Notes under the pieces: model-generated | What the model was told of the DNA's origin: nothing | Databases searched by the model: none | Seen by the model: only the letters and a program-made list of their open reading frames with translations | Assembly: GCA_963835885.1 (NCBI GenBank) | Contig: CAWIHF010000023.1 | Span: forward strand, 5,151 to 69,150 | Direction of reading: 5' to 3' | DNA from: Roseiarcus sp963835885 | GTDB lineage: Bacteria; Pseudomonadota; Alphaproteobacteria; Rhizobiales; Beijerinckiaceae | DNA: 64,000 bases | Part shown: one piece after another, positions 28,508 through 37,709 of the stretch | How positions within the stretch are numbered: the stretch's first letter is position 1 | How the letters are laid out: the number at the start of each line of letters is the position of its first letter | Program-made: the position numbers and the translations under genes

Positions 28508-29656
28508 TTGGACATCATCCTCCACGGCATGACCTGGAGCCACGAGCGCGGGCACGCCCCGCTTGTCGCTTGTTCGAGGCTGTGGCGCGACCGGACCGGC
28601 GTCGAAATCGGTTGGGACAAGCGTTCGCTGCAGGATTTCGAGGCCTACCCGGTCGACGAGCTGGCGCGGCGCTACGACCTTATCGTCATCGATCACCCCC
28701 ATGTGGGGCAGGTGACCCGCGAGGGCTGCCTTGCGCCATTCGACGATCCGGCGCGCGCCGCCGACCGGGACGCGCTGGCCCGCGGCAGCGTCGGTCCTTC
28801 CTACGCCAGCTATGACTGGCAGGGGCGGCAGTGGGCGCTGCCGATCGACGCGGCGACGCAGGTCATGGCCTGGCGGCCGGACCTCCTCGCGGAGCCGCCG
28901 AGTTTTTGGGACGAAGCGGTCGATCTCGCCCGGCGCGGCGCGGCGATTTGCCCGATGCGCCCGCCGCACTCGCTGATGGTTCTCTACACGCTAACCGGCA
29001 ATCTCGGCCGTCCGTGCGCAGTCGAGGGACCCGACCTGATCGACGCCGAGGCCGGCGCCGAAGCCTTCGATCGGCTGCGCGAGCTGACGGCGCTCATCGG
29101 CCCGCGCTCATTCGCGATGGACCCGATCGACGCGTACGAGGCGATGGCGGACGCCGGTTCTCCGTTCGCCTGCGCCCCGCTGATCTACGGCTACGTCAGC
29201 TACGCGGCGGACGGTTTTCGCGCGCGAAGAATCCGCTTCGCCGACATTCCGGCGCTCGGCGCGAATGGCCCGATCGGATCGGCGCTCGGCGGGACAGGGA
29301 TCGCCGTCTCCGCCCTCAGCGCGAACCAAAAGGCGGCGGCCGACTTCGCCTATTGGGTCGCAAGCGCCGACGTCCAGGCTGGCCTCTACGCGGCCTCGGG
29401 TGGCCAGCCCGCCCATGCCGCCGCCTGGGAGTCGGACGCCGTCAACGCCCCGGTCGCCGACTTCTATCGCGCCACCAGGCGGACGCTCGAAGGATCATGG
29501 CTCCGCCCCCGCCACGACGGCTACATGCCCTTCCAGGACGCCGCCGCGCGCCTCCTGAACGAGGCGCTGCAGGCGGGCTGGCAGGGGCGGGAGACGGTCG
29601 GGCGCATCAACACGCTCTTTCGCGCCAGCCTTGCGAGCGGGCAATATAACAACTAA
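28508..29656 (+). CDS. Solute-binding-protein-like protein without signal peptide
   Basis: About 382 residues, probably from TTG 28508 (AGGGAGG upstream). The start reads LDIILHGMTWSHERGHAPLV, so no signal peptide is seen. The fold pattern is that of family 1 sugar-binding proteins: YDLIVIDHPHVGQVTREGCL, LPIDAATQVMAWRPDLLAEP, PLIYGYVSYA, SALGGTGIAVSALSANQKAA, ADFAYWVAS and GQPAHAAAWESD. It may be cytoplasmic, for instance a ligand sensor or scavenging protein, or the true start may lie elsewhere. It is transcribed divergently from MaoC (1), next to the putative operator. The ligand is unknown. Confidence 0.8.
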   Translation: MDIILHGMTWSHERGHAPLVACSRLWRDRTGVEIGWDKRSLQDFEAYPVDELARRYDLIVIDHPHVGQVTREGCLAPFDDPARAADRDALARGSVGPSYASYDWQGRQWALPIDAATQVMAWRPDLLAEPPSFWDEAVDLARRGAAICPMRPPHSLMVLYTLTGNLGRPCAVEGPDLIDAEAGAEAFDRLRELTALIGPRSFAMDPIDAYEAMADAGSPFACAPLIYGYVSYAADGFRARRIRFADIPALGANGPIGSALGGTGIAVSALSANQKAAADFAYWVASADVQAGLYAASGGQPAHAAAWESDAVNAPVADFYRATRRTLEGSWLRPRHDGYMPFQDAAARLLNEALQAGWQGRETVGRINTLFRASLASGQYNN

Positions 29657-29767
29657 CGTAGTGTGTATAAACGCCTGCGAAATGGACAGGTTTCGGCGCC
29701 CAATCAGTTGAAAAGGCTGGGTCGCGGCCAAATCTGCCATCGACGGGCTCGCTGATCTTTTCCATCA

Positions 29768-30835
29768 TCACGGATGGGCCTTAAGCGGCGTCGCCGGCCG
29801 CGCGCTCGACTCGAACGCCGCCTCGACCAGCGCCATGGTCGTCCATGCGTCCTCGACCGAGGCGATGAGCTCCTGGTCCTCGTCGGCGATGAAGCGCTGC
29901 AGGTTCGCCATGCGTCCGACGAATGCGTCGGGGAACCAGCCGCCATGCAGCGGAACATGGACCCAGTCGGCCTCGCCCTTCGCCTTGATCGTCAGCTCGT
30001 CCGGCTCGCCGCGAGGATAGTCGAGCAGCACGCCCATCTTGGCGTGAGCGGCCCCATCCGATCCCTCGAAGCGAAACTCCGCCACCTGATGCCTGCGGCC
30101 GTAGGAATGGTTGTGGTTGATGGACATCGCGCTTCTCACCTCGTCGCCGTAGTCGAGAATTGCGGTGGTGCGGGTCTGCGCCATCTCGGACGAGGGGTGG
30201 CCGATGGTCTTGGCGTGCACGCCGCTCGGATCGCCGAGAAAGCTGCGGATGAGGTCCAGATAGTGGATCGAGTGCACCGCGATCTCGATGCGCGGCAGAT
30301 CCTTCAGGAACGCGAACAGGTTCCATGGCGTGTCGATCGACAGGCGGACTTCGACGTCGAGGAGCCGCCCGATGAGGCCGCGATCGAGCGCATCCTTGAC
30401 CGCCAGCATCATCGGCGAGAAGCGAAGCTGGAAGTTGACCGCGGCCTTGAGCCCGCGCGCCCGGCAGACTTTCAAGATCTCGGTCGCGCCGTCGAGGTCG
30501 GACCCCATCGGCTTCTGGATGAGGACGCCGGCGCCGGCCGGAACGCGCTCGAGCACAGGGAGATGCGCTGCCGGCGGCGTCGCGAGATCGAACACCGCGC
30601 CTTCGGTCGCCAGCGCCTCGTCAAGCGAATTGAAGACTCGGACGCCGAACTTGTCGCCGACCGTCTTCGCCCGCTCGGCGTCGAGATCGTAGACGCCGGC
30701 GACCGGAAATCCTCCCTTCTTGTAGGCCGGAAAGTGCGCATCGACGACGATCGAGCCTGCGCCGATGGTGACAATGGGCCGCGGCCGTGAAGGCGCCGGC
30801 CACGTCTGTCGCAGGGAGGTCGGGTCAAATGTCAT
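29768..30835 (-). CDS. Gfo/Idh/MocA-family NAD(P)-dependent oxidoreductase
   Basis: This is a 355-residue protein. The Rossmann motif lies in IVTIGAGSIVVDAHFPAYKK (GxGxx variant), with the second-strand acidic residue in GVYDLDAERA. The EKP-like catalytic segment is VLIQKPMGSD, where the Lys-Pro is kept. The C-terminal domain includes AVHSIHYLDLIRSFLGDPSG. Such enzymes oxidise or reduce sugars, inositols and their acids. It is the last gene of the minus-strand operon after a mutarotase and a sugar-acid dehydratase, so sugar to lactone oxidation is plausible. Confidence 0.92.
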   Translation of the reverse strand: MTFDPTSLRQTWPAPSRPRPIVTIGAGSIVVDAHFPAYKKGGFPVAGVYDLDAERAKTVGDKFGVRVFNSLDEALATEGAVFDLATPPAAHLPVLERVPAGAGVLIQKPMGSDLDGATEILKVCRARGLKAAVNFQLRFSPMMLAVKDALDRGLIGRLLDVEVRLSIDTPWNLFAFLKDLPRIEIAVHSIHYLDLIRSFLGDPSGVHAKTIGHPSSEMAQTRTTAILDYGDEVRSAMSINHNHSYGRRHQVAEFRFEGSDGAAHAKMGVLLDYPRGEPDELTIKAKGEADWVHVPLHGGWFPDAFVGRMANLQRFIADEDQELIASVEDAWTTMALVEAAFESSARPATPLKAHP

Positions 30836-30893
30836 GGTTGAGCCCGCTCAGTCGTGATGAAACACCTCTTCCGCCATCGCCCACCACTCGCCT

Positions 30894-31178
30894 TCAGCCG
30901 CGCGACTCGAGCGGCGCCTGCATCGGTTTGTGGATCGCCCACCATTCCTGCGTTCGCGGATCGGCCTCCATTTTCGCCGCGTCGGCCGCCCAGTCGTCGC
31001 CATGATACTCCCAGTAGCCGAACAGCAGGTTCTCCGGCTCGCGCAGGAAGATGGTGTAGTTGCGGATGTTGCAGTCGGAAATCTTGGCGAGGATTTCTGG
31101 CCAGACGGCCGCGTGGGTCTTCTTGTATTCGGCGATCCGTCCCGGCTTGATGCCGATCACCATGCCCATGCGCTTCAT
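30894..31178 (-). CDS. L-rhamnose mutarotase-family protein
   Basis: This is a 94-residue ferredoxin-like fold protein. It has the conserved N-terminal MGMVIGIKPGRIAEYKKTHA with the catalytic-type His, then CNIRNYTIFLREPENLLFGY, WEYHGDD and a final WWAIHKPMQAPL. In the family it interconverts the anomers of L-rhamnose (or L-fucose in related forms), supplying the right one to the next enzyme. It lies directly downstream of the enolase-superfamily gene with no gap, in the same operon. This argues that the locus handles a 6-deoxyhexose, though other sugars are possible. Confidence 0.92.
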   Translation of the reverse strand: MKRMGMVIGIKPGRIAEYKKTHAAVWPEILAKISDCNIRNYTIFLREPENLLFGYWEYHGDDWAADAAKMEADPRTQEWWAIHKPMQAPLESRG

Positions 31179-32294
31179 TCAAGTCCCTCCGATCGTGCGA
31201 GTGAACTCGGCGAGGCTTTTCGCCTTCACCGCCTCGAAATCCCATTCGACGCCGATGCCGGGCGACATTGGGGCCACGGCCATGCCATTTTCGACCGCCA
31301 GGCGCGACGTCGTCAATTCGTCGAGCTGCGGGATATATTCGACATATTTTCCGTTCGGCACGGCGCAGCTGAGGCTGACGTGCAGCTCCATCAGGAAGTG
31401 CGGGCAGACCGGCATGTCGAACGCCTCCGCCGCATGCGCAACCTTGAGCCAGGGGGTGATCCCTCCGATGCGCGCGACGTCGACCTGCACGATCGAGCAG
31501 GCGCCTTTGGCCATGTATTCGCGGAAGTGCCGGATCGAGTACATCAACTCGCCGACCGCGATCGGCGTCGTGGTCGCGCCGGACAGCCGGACATGCCCGT
31601 CGAGATCGTCGGCCGGCAGCGGCTCCTCGATCCAGGCGAGATCGAGCTCGGCGAAGCGCCCAGCGCGCCGGATCGCCTCGTCGAGCGTAAAACCCTGATT
31701 GGCGTCGGTCATGATCTCGTAAGAAGGCCCAAGCGCCGAGCGCACCGCCGCAAGCCGCCGAAAGTCCTCGGAGACATGCGGGCGGCCGATCTTTACCTTC
31801 GAGCCCATGAACCCTTTCTCGCGCGCGGCAAGCGCGTCATCGACCAGGGCGCCCTCGTCGATGTGCAGCCAGCCCCCTTCCGTCGTGTAGAGCGGCCGCC
31901 GATCCGCCGCTCCTCCGGCGACGATCCACAGCGGCAGCGCGCGTCGCTTGCAGCGCAGATCCCACAGCGCCGTATCGATCGCCGCAAGCGCCAGGGCCGA
32001 GATCGCGCCGATCGTGGTGGCGTGGGTGGCGAATTCCAGCTCGCGCCAGATCGCCTCGACTCTTTCCGCTTCCTTGCCGATGAGCCGCGGCGCCAGATGG
32101 TCGGCGAGGAGGCGCATGACGGAGGAGCCCCCCGTGCCAATCGTGTAGCTGTAGCCGGTTCCGACCGCCCCGTCGCTGTCGGTGATCGTCACGATCGGCG
32201 TCTCCTGCGAGACGAAGCTCTGGATGGCGTCGGTGCGCCTGACCTTCGGCGGAATATCGACAAGCCGCATTTCAATGCGTTCGATCCGCGCCAT
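31179..32294 (-). CDS. Enolase-superfamily dehydratase/racemase (mandelate racemase-like)
   Basis: This is 371 residues from ATG 32294 (GGGAAAGTGAG upstream), which starts 1 base after the ATPase stop. Catalytic features are KxK strand GSKVKIGRPH, metal ligands in IMTDANQGF, AWIEEPLP and AVGELMY, and His in PVCPHFLMELH. The KxK plus His pattern is that of mandelate racemase-type members acting on sugar acids. With a mutarotase, a dehydrogenase and a lactonase-like protein in the same locus, a deoxy-sugar-acid dehydratase is the likeliest job. It differs from the 13178 gene product, which has KxW. Confidence 0.92.
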   Translation of the reverse strand: MARIERIEMRLVDIPPKVRRTDAIQSFVSQETPIVTITDSDGAVGTGYSYTIGTGGSSVMRLLADHLAPRLIGKEAERVEAIWRELEFATHATTIGAISALALAAIDTALWDLRCKRRALPLWIVAGGAADRRPLYTTEGGWLHIDEGALVDDALAAREKGFMGSKVKIGRPHVSEDFRRLAAVRSALGPSYEIMTDANQGFTLDEAIRRAGRFAELDLAWIEEPLPADDLDGHVRLSGATTTPIAVGELMYSIRHFREYMAKGACSIVQVDVARIGGITPWLKVAHAAEAFDMPVCPHFLMELHVSLSCAVPNGKYVEYIPQLDELTTSRLAVENGMAVAPMSPGIGVEWDFEAVKAKSLAEFTRTIGGT

Positions 32295-32295
32295 C

Positions 32296-33402
32296 TCACT
32301 TTCCCATCGTCGCGACCGCCCGTCCGCCGTCGGTTGCGAAGAGATGGGCCCGCGCGAGATCGAATGAGACTGTGATTTTGCGTCCGGATTCAAGGGGGAT
32401 CGGATTGAGCATGCGGGCAACCCAGTCGCGTCCGCCGAACGGGACGAAGACGAGGGTCTCGTTGCCCAGCGGTTCGGTCACCGAAACCGGAAGCTCGCGC
32501 TCGACCACCTGGCTTCCAGCTGCGGATGGCAGGCCATGGCCGGTCGGGTAGACGTCGTCCGGACGCATGCCGACCGCGACCCGCCGGCCGGTGAATCGCG
32601 CTTGCTTGAATCGGTCCGGAAGCGGCAGCCAGTCGCCGTTGGCGAAGGCGATCCTGCCGTCCATGATCTCGGCATCGACGATATTCATCGTCGGCGAGCC
32701 GATAAACCCGGCGACAAAACGTGTGGCCGGCCGGCGGAAGACCTCGTCGGGCGAGCCGACCTGTTCGATGAGGCCGTCGCGCATCACGACGATTCGATCG
32801 GCGAGCGTCATCGCCTCGACCTGGTCGTGGGTGACATAGATCACGGTCGAAGGCACGCGGGCGTGCAAAAGCTTGATTTCGGTCCGCATCTGGGCGCGCA
32901 GCTTTGCATCGAGATTCGACAGCGGCTCGTCGAAAAGGAAGACCTCGGGTTTGCGGACGATCGCCCGCCCCATCGCCACGCGCTGTCGCTGGCCGCCGGA
33001 GAGCTGCGAGGGGCGCCGATCGAGCAGATCGCCGAGATGGAGGATGTCGCTCGCTTCGGCGACGCGTGCGTCGATCTCCGCCTGCGGGCGCTTCGCGATC
33101 TTGAGGGAAAAGGCCATGTTCTCGCGCACGCTCATGTGCGGATAGAGGGCGTAGGACTGGAACACCATGGAGATGTTGCGCGCGCGAGGCGGGAGGTCGT
33201 TGACGATCTCGCCGCCGATCCGGATCGACCCCGAGGTAATCTCCTCGAGTCCGGCGATCATCCTGAGGGTCGTCGACTTGCCGCAACCCGACGGCCCCAC
33301 CAGCGCGACGAACTCGCCGTCTAGGATGGCGAGGTCGATCGCCTGCACCGCTTCGACCGGGCCGTAGCGTTTGACCAGTTGTTCGAGGGTGACCGTCGCC
33401 AT
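32296..33402 (-). CDS. UgpC/MalK-type sugar ABC transporter ATP-binding protein
   Basis: This is a 368-residue ATPase. Walker A is GPSGCGKSTTLRMI (near residue 37), signature LSGGQRQRVAMGRA, Walker B FLFDEPLSNLDA and switch VTHDQ. The TOBE domain has VAVGMRPDDVYPTGHG and NETLVFVPFG. It lies 4 bases after the second permease gene and completes a full importer: binding protein 35347, permeases 34275 and 33407, ATPase here. The transporter genes are directly followed by catabolic genes in the same operon. Confidence 0.95.
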   Translation of the reverse strand: MATVTLEQLVKRYGPVEAVQAIDLAILDGEFVALVGPSGCGKSTTLRMIAGLEEITSGSIRIGGEIVNDLPPRARNISMVFQSYALYPHMSVRENMAFSLKIAKRPQAEIDARVAEASDILHLGDLLDRRPSQLSGGQRQRVAMGRAIVRKPEVFLFDEPLSNLDAKLRAQMRTEIKLLHARVPSTVIYVTHDQVEAMTLADRIVVMRDGLIEQVGSPDEVFRRPATRFVAGFIGSPTMNIVDAEIMDGRIAFANGDWLPLPDRFKQARFTGRRVAVGMRPDDVYPTGHGLPSAAGSQVVERELPVSVTEPLGNETLVFVPFGGRDWVARMLNPIPLESGRKITVSFDLARAHLFATDGGRAVATMGK

Positions 33403-33406
33403 CTCT

Positions 33407-34273
33407 TCAGCCTTTAACCGCGCCGAAGGTGAGGCCGGACACCAGCCGCTTCTGGATGATGAAGGTCAAGGCGAAGGCAGGCGCAATCATCACCACCGCC
33501 AGCGCGCACATGCCGCGCCAGTCGATGGTGAACTCGGAGGTGTAATCCAGCAGCCCGACCGGCAGCGTCTTCGAGTTCACCGAGCGGGTGAGCTGCGAGG
33601 CGAGCGCAAACTCGTTCCAGGACGTCATGAAGGCGAAGATCGCTGACGAAGCGATGCCCGGTCCGGCGAGCGGAAACTCGACCTGCCAAAACGCCTGCCA
33701 GCGGGTGCAGCCGTCGATCTGCGCCGCCTCGGCGAGGTCCCGAGGCACCTGGCGAAAGAAGCCGTCGATCAGCCAGATGGTGAACGGCACGTTCAGAGCC
33801 ACATAGGTGACGATGAGCGCAAGATGGGTGTCGATGATCCTGAGGCGTGCGAAGATGATGAAGAGCGGCAGGGATAAGGCGATGCCGGGAACCGTGCGCG
33901 TCAGCATCAGGCCGAGGAACAGGGCGGACTTTCCGCGGAAACGGAAACGCGCGAAGGCGTAGCCGCCCGCCATGCCGATCGCGATGGCGATGACAGTCGA
34001 CGTGATCGAGATGATCAGCGAATTGCGGAAATAATCCCAGACGGGAATGCCGCCCTGACCGACGGCTCCGAACATCGCGCCAAAGGCGTCCAGCGAAAGC
34101 GATTGCGGAATCCAGACCGGCGGTTTCGCCATGATCTCGACGGTCGGCCGCAGGGAATTGAGGACGACCCAGGCGCCTGGCAGGCAGATGACGAGGAAGG
34201 CGAGAGCCAGGCCGACGCCATAGGCGAGGCCGCTGAGGCGGCGCAGACGTATCGAGGTCTCGTTGCGCGTCAT
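33407..34273 (-). CDS. Sugar ABC transporter permease (MalG type)
   Basis: This is 288 residues from ATG 34273, two bases before the stop of the preceding permease gene. There are six predicted helices, the first VGLALAFLVICLPGAWVVLN. The coupling loop reads RDLAEAAQIDGCTRWQAFWQ. The C-terminal QKRLVSGLTFGAVKG is typical of MalG-type subunits. It pairs with the upstream permease. Confidence 0.94.
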   Translation of the reverse strand: MTRNETSIRLRRLSGLAYGVGLALAFLVICLPGAWVVLNSLRPTVEIMAKPPVWIPQSLSLDAFGAMFGAVGQGGIPVWDYFRNSLIISITSTVIAIAIGMAGGYAFARFRFRGKSALFLGLMLTRTVPGIALSLPLFIIFARLRIIDTHLALIVTYVALNVPFTIWLIDGFFRQVPRDLAEAAQIDGCTRWQAFWQVEFPLAGPGIASSAIFAFMTSWNEFALASQLTRSVNSKTLPVGLLDYTSEFTIDWRGMCALAVVMIAPAFALTFIIQKRLVSGLTFGAVKG

Positions 34274-34274
34274 C

Positions 34275-35171
34275 TCACCACTCCGCGGCGATCTGGGTCC
34301 GCGCTGACGCGAGCTTGCGGAAGAAATAGACGGTGAACAGGATTGACAGCGCGATCGAAGCGTACGCCATCGCATTGGCCGCGCCCATGCGAGCGTCGCT
34401 GTAGCCGGTTCGAGCCACCAGCGTCCACAGAAGCTCGGTGCGCCGCGCCGGGCCGCCGTCGGTCATGATCTTGACAATATCGTAGGCTCGGCCGACGTCG
34501 AGGGAGCGGATGGTCATCGCGATATAGGCAAAGGGCATGATGAACGGCCACGTGACGTAGCGAAAGCTTTGCCAAGGGGTGCAGCCGTCGACCTTCGCTG
34601 CTTCGATCGGCTCTCTGGGCATCGCCAACAGCCCCGCGAGAATGAGAATGGCGAACACCGGCGTTGACGACCAAACCTCTGCGACAACGATCGAGAAGAA
34701 GGCCAGTCGCCCGTCGATGAGCCAGGGGATCGCTCGTTCTGTTATCCCCAGGGACTGAAGCGCGTTGTTGACGAGCCCGACATTGTCATTGAACAGGAAC
34801 TTGAACTGGAAGCCGACGAGGATGGGCGAGAACATCATCGGGAACATCATCAGTGTGCGCAACAACCTTTGACCACGCGTCGCTCTTGCGACCAGAAGGG
34901 CCAGGCCCAGGCCGAGCAACATTTCGAGATTGAGCGCGATGGTCAGAAAGAGAACCGTCCGGCCGAACGCCGCCAGGAACACGGGGTCGGAGAAGGCGTT
35001 CACGTAGTTGCGAAAGCCAACGAGCAGCCAAAGCGATTCTGGTCTTGTCAACCGGTAGGCGGTGAAGCTCGAATAGAGGGAAAATACGAGCGGCAAGGCG
35101 ACCGTCGCCACGAGGACGATGATCGCCGGCAGCAGCAGAAGAAAGGGCGCGCTGATGCGGATGGATCTCAT
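34275..35171 (-). CDS. Sugar ABC transporter permease (MalF type)
   Basis: This is 298 residues with six predicted membrane helices. Helix 1 is FLLLLPAIIVLVATVALPLV and the coupling loop is REPIEAAKVDGCTPWQSFRY. It starts at ATG 35171, 175 bases after the binding-protein gene, a gap that holds no gene. With the MalG-type partner it forms the importer channel. Confidence 0.94.
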   Translation of the reverse strand: MRSIRISAPFLLLLPAIIVLVATVALPLVFSLYSSFTAYRLTRPESLWLLVGFRNYVNAFSDPVFLAAFGRTVLFLTIALNLEMLLGLGLALLVARATRGQRLLRTLMMFPMMFSPILVGFQFKFLFNDNVGLVNNALQSLGITERAIPWLIDGRLAFFSIVVAEVWSSTPVFAILILAGLLAMPREPIEAAKVDGCTPWQSFRYVTWPFIMPFAYIAMTIRSLDVGRAYDIVKIMTDGGPARRTELLWTLVARTGYSDARMGAANAMAYASIALSILFTVYFFRKLASARTQIAAEW

Positions 35172-35346
35172 CGACCCGAAACTGACTTGCGAAAGCCGCG
35201 GCTCAGCTTTTTAGCAGACGGACCGATCATCAAGCTCAACGCGCCTTATCCTCCCCGAGACGCACGAGAGGCGACGCGCCAATGGGCCAGTTCCAGATTT
35301 CGGCGGCGGCGAGGTTCGCATCTCGCCTCCGCCTCACGGGACGGCT

Positions 35347-36660
35347 CTAGAGCTTGCCCGCGTCCTGAAGGACTTTCGTCGCCTTTGCAGCTGCCGCGTC
35401 GAGCGCCGCTTTCGGGGTCTTGTCGCCGAGAATCGCTGCCTGGAGTTCAGGATAGACGACGTTGGAAATCTCGATCCACTCGGCGGTCGGAGGCACCGGG
35501 AAGGCGTATTCCGCCGCCTCCCGGAACGTCGCTAGCACCTGCTTCCTGTAGGGATCGTTGGCGGCTTGGGCGATGTCCCATTCCCAGACGGCAGGGCGCG
35601 TCGGCAACGATCCGTTCGCGGCCTCGATCTTTTGGCTGTCGTCGTCGGTCAGCCATAGTATGAGCGAAACCGCGGCGGCCTTGTTCTTGCAAGCCTCGGT
35701 GACCGAAAAGCCATGGGTTCCGGACCACCCGGTGTGCTTGCCGGCCGATCCGACCGGCTGCACGACGATGCTGACGTTGCCCGCAGCCTTCGAGGTTTTT
35801 GGATCATTGAAAAACCTCGCCCAGCTCGGCCAGTCGAGATCGAGGGCGATCGTGCCTGATGCAAAACCCTGACCGAGGTCATCCCAAAGGTAATTGACGG
35901 TGCCGGGCGGCACCGCCTTCGCCTTGTACAGATTGACGAACCAGTCGAGCGCGCGCACGCCCGCATCCGAATTGAAGGCCGGCCGCCCTTTGGAATCGAG
36001 GTACTCTCCGCCGTCCGCCACGAGCATTTCGTAAAAGCGTCCGTTGATCGCTTCTTCCTTGCCGGCGAACTCAGTGCCATAGAAATTTGGCGGATCGGAG
36101 AAAAATATCGCTTGGTCAGTTACTTGCTGCCAAGTGGTCGGCGGCGCCAGGTCGTAGCCGTACTTCTTTTTGAACGCCTGCTTCTTCGCGTCGTCGGTGT
36201 AGTTGCTCTTGAGGTAATAAAGCGCCGAGACGTCGAACTGAGCCCGGGGCAACATTTCGAGCTTCCCATTGACGGTCGAGGCTTTGATGATGCCCGGAAC
36301 GTATTTGTTGATCTCATCTTTCGGCACGATCTTCGACAAGTCTGTATAAAGGCTGGTATATTGAGGCGCAAAGGAGGTGTGATTCCAGCCGACGCACCAA
36401 TTGACGGTGTTGCCCGCGATGTCCTCCTTTAATTCTTTATCGATGTCGAAACCGTTCTTCTTCGAAAGGATGTTGACTTTGGCGCCTGTGAGCTTCTCCC
36501 ACTCGGGAATTCGGGCGGCGTAGAGCGCTTCATATTGTTGGCCTCCGATCAGTTTCGCGTCGATGGTGACGCCGGGAAACGAACCGGGAAGATTGGCGGC
36601 CGAGGAGAGGCCGGAGGCGACAAGCGCGCAGGCCGCGGTCGCCAAGGCTGCGCGCTTCAT
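35347..36660 (-). CDS. Carbohydrate ABC transporter substrate-binding protein
   Basis: This is 437 residues from ATG 36660 with a Sec signal peptide (MKRAALATAACALVASGLSS, cleaved near SAA). Family 1 features include KLTGAKVNILSKKNGFDIDK, WNHTSFAPQYTSLYTDLSKI, VSALYYLKSNYTDDAKKQAF and GWSGTHGFSVTEACKN. It is the first gene of a minus-strand operon running to the Gfo/Idh gene at 29768. It faces the IclR regulator gene across a 174-base divergent promoter region. Confidence 0.94.
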   Translation of the reverse strand: MKRAALATAACALVASGLSSAANLPGSFPGVTIDAKLIGGQQYEALYAARIPEWEKLTGAKVNILSKKNGFDIDKELKEDIAGNTVNWCVGWNHTSFAPQYTSLYTDLSKIVPKDEINKYVPGIIKASTVNGKLEMLPRAQFDVSALYYLKSNYTDDAKKQAFKKKYGYDLAPPTTWQQVTDQAIFFSDPPNFYGTEFAGKEEAINGRFYEMLVADGGEYLDSKGRPAFNSDAGVRALDWFVNLYKAKAVPPGTVNYLWDDLGQGFASGTIALDLDWPSWARFFNDPKTSKAAGNVSIVVQPVGSAGKHTGWSGTHGFSVTEACKNKAAAVSLILWLTDDDSQKIEAANGSLPTRPAVWEWDIAQAANDPYRKQVLATFREAAEYAFPVPPTAEWIEISNVVYPELQAAILGDKTPKAALDAAAAKATKVLQDAGKL

Positions 36661-36734
36661 GGGAGTCCTCCACACGGCGTTGTTTTGACGGCCGAAAGCA
36701 GTTCGGCCCGAGACGAACGACGCCAAGCATTCGC

Positions 36735-36749
36735 CCATATTTGAAATTA
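36735..36749 (+). promoter_or_regulatory. Candidate operator CCATATTTGAAATTA (site 2)
   Basis: It lies in the divergent region between the binding-protein gene and the IclR gene. It shares CCATATnTGAAw with the sites at 28440 and 37656. A nearby ACATTCAC (36750-36757) repeats the flank seen at site 1. Confidence 0.35.
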
Positions 36750-36834
36750 ACATTCACTAGCAAATCAGATAGCCTCTACCCTGTCAAGGATGGACCGCAG
36801 CGCCGGCGCCATCGATCTGCGGGGCGACGCGATC

Positions 36835-37617
36835 ATGAGCGATTCCCACGAGCTCGACCGGTACCGGGCGCCCGCGCTCGACAAGGGGCTCGACATCCTC
36901 GAACTACTCGCAGGCGAGGAGGAGGGGCTCAGCCAGGCGGAGATCGCCAAGGCGCTCGGCCGCACTCCGAACGAACACTATCGCATGCTCGAGCGGCTGG
37001 TGCGGCGCGGCTATGTCGCTCGCAGCGCCAGCGATCGTTATGAGCTGACGCTCAAGCTGTTCGGCCTCGCTCACTTCCACCGGCCGATCCGGCGGCTCGT
37101 GTCGCAGGCGACGCCCCTGATGCGCGGCCTCGCCGCCCGGACGATGCAGTCGAACCATCTCGCGGTGTACGATCGCGCTGGCGTCACCGTCATCGCGCAG
37201 ATGGATGCGCCGGGCTATTGGGGCCTGGCGATCAGGGTCGGCGCGCGGGTCGATCTGTTCGACACCGGATCGGGCCACGTCCTGCTCGCCTTCCGTTCGG
37301 CGGAGGCGCGCGCGATGATGATCGCCGAGCAGGAGGGGGCCGACGAGGGGCAGCAGCGCCCGGACGACATCGAGGAGCGAGCGGCGCAGATTCGGCAGCG
37401 CGGTTACGAAGTGATGGCGAGCCAGCAGTCGGCAGGCGTCTACAATCTTTCGGCGCCAGTTCTGGGCGGCGACGGGGCGGCGCTTGCGGCGCTGACTTGC
37501 CCCTATATCGCTCCGCTCAACCGGCCGAAGGCCCCGGACATTCCAGAATCCATCGCGATGTTGCAGGAGACCGCGTCGGCCCTGTCGCTGAGAATCCGGG
37601 GACAGGCGGACGCATAG
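36835..37617 (+). CDS. IclR-family transcriptional regulator
   Basis: This is 260 residues from ATG 36835. An in-frame ATG at 36790 would add 15 residues with a poorly placed ribosome binding site. The N-terminal winged helix has ALDKGLDILELLAGEEEGLS, QAEIAKALGRTPNEHYRMLE and RLVRRGYVA. The effector domain contains GLAIRVGARVDLFDTGSGHV and the late ASQQSAGVYNLSAPVLGGDG. It stands at the centre of the second catabolic locus, divergent from the importer and upstream of the CoA-transferase operon. It is therefore the natural candidate to control both, probably with a sugar acid or its product as effector. Confidence 0.94.
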   Translation: MSDSHELDRYRAPALDKGLDILELLAGEEEGLSQAEIAKALGRTPNEHYRMLERLVRRGYVARSASDRYELTLKLFGLAHFHRPIRRLVSQATPLMRGLAARTMQSNHLAVYDRAGVTVIAQMDAPGYWGLAIRVGARVDLFDTGSGHVLLAFRSAEARAMMIAEQEGADEGQQRPDDIEERAAQIRQRGYEVMASQQSAGVYNLSAPVLGGDGAALAALTCPYIAPLNRPKAPDIPESIAMLQETASALSLRIRGQADA

Positions 37618-37655
37618 CCGAGAACAGTCGAGGCCTGATTGTTATTTGAAGGTTT

Positions 37656-37670
37656 CATTCATATGTGATT
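37656..37670 (+). promoter_or_regulatory. Candidate operator CATTCATATGTGATT (site 3)
   Basis: It lies in the 92-base gap between IclR and the amidohydrolase gene, 40 bases before the latter. It is a 13/15 match to the site at the MaoC (1) start (28440-28454, minus strand). Confidence 0.45.
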
Positions 37671-37709
37671 AGCTCAGCTCCGGGAAACTCCAAGGCAAGG
37701 GGCGGCGCG

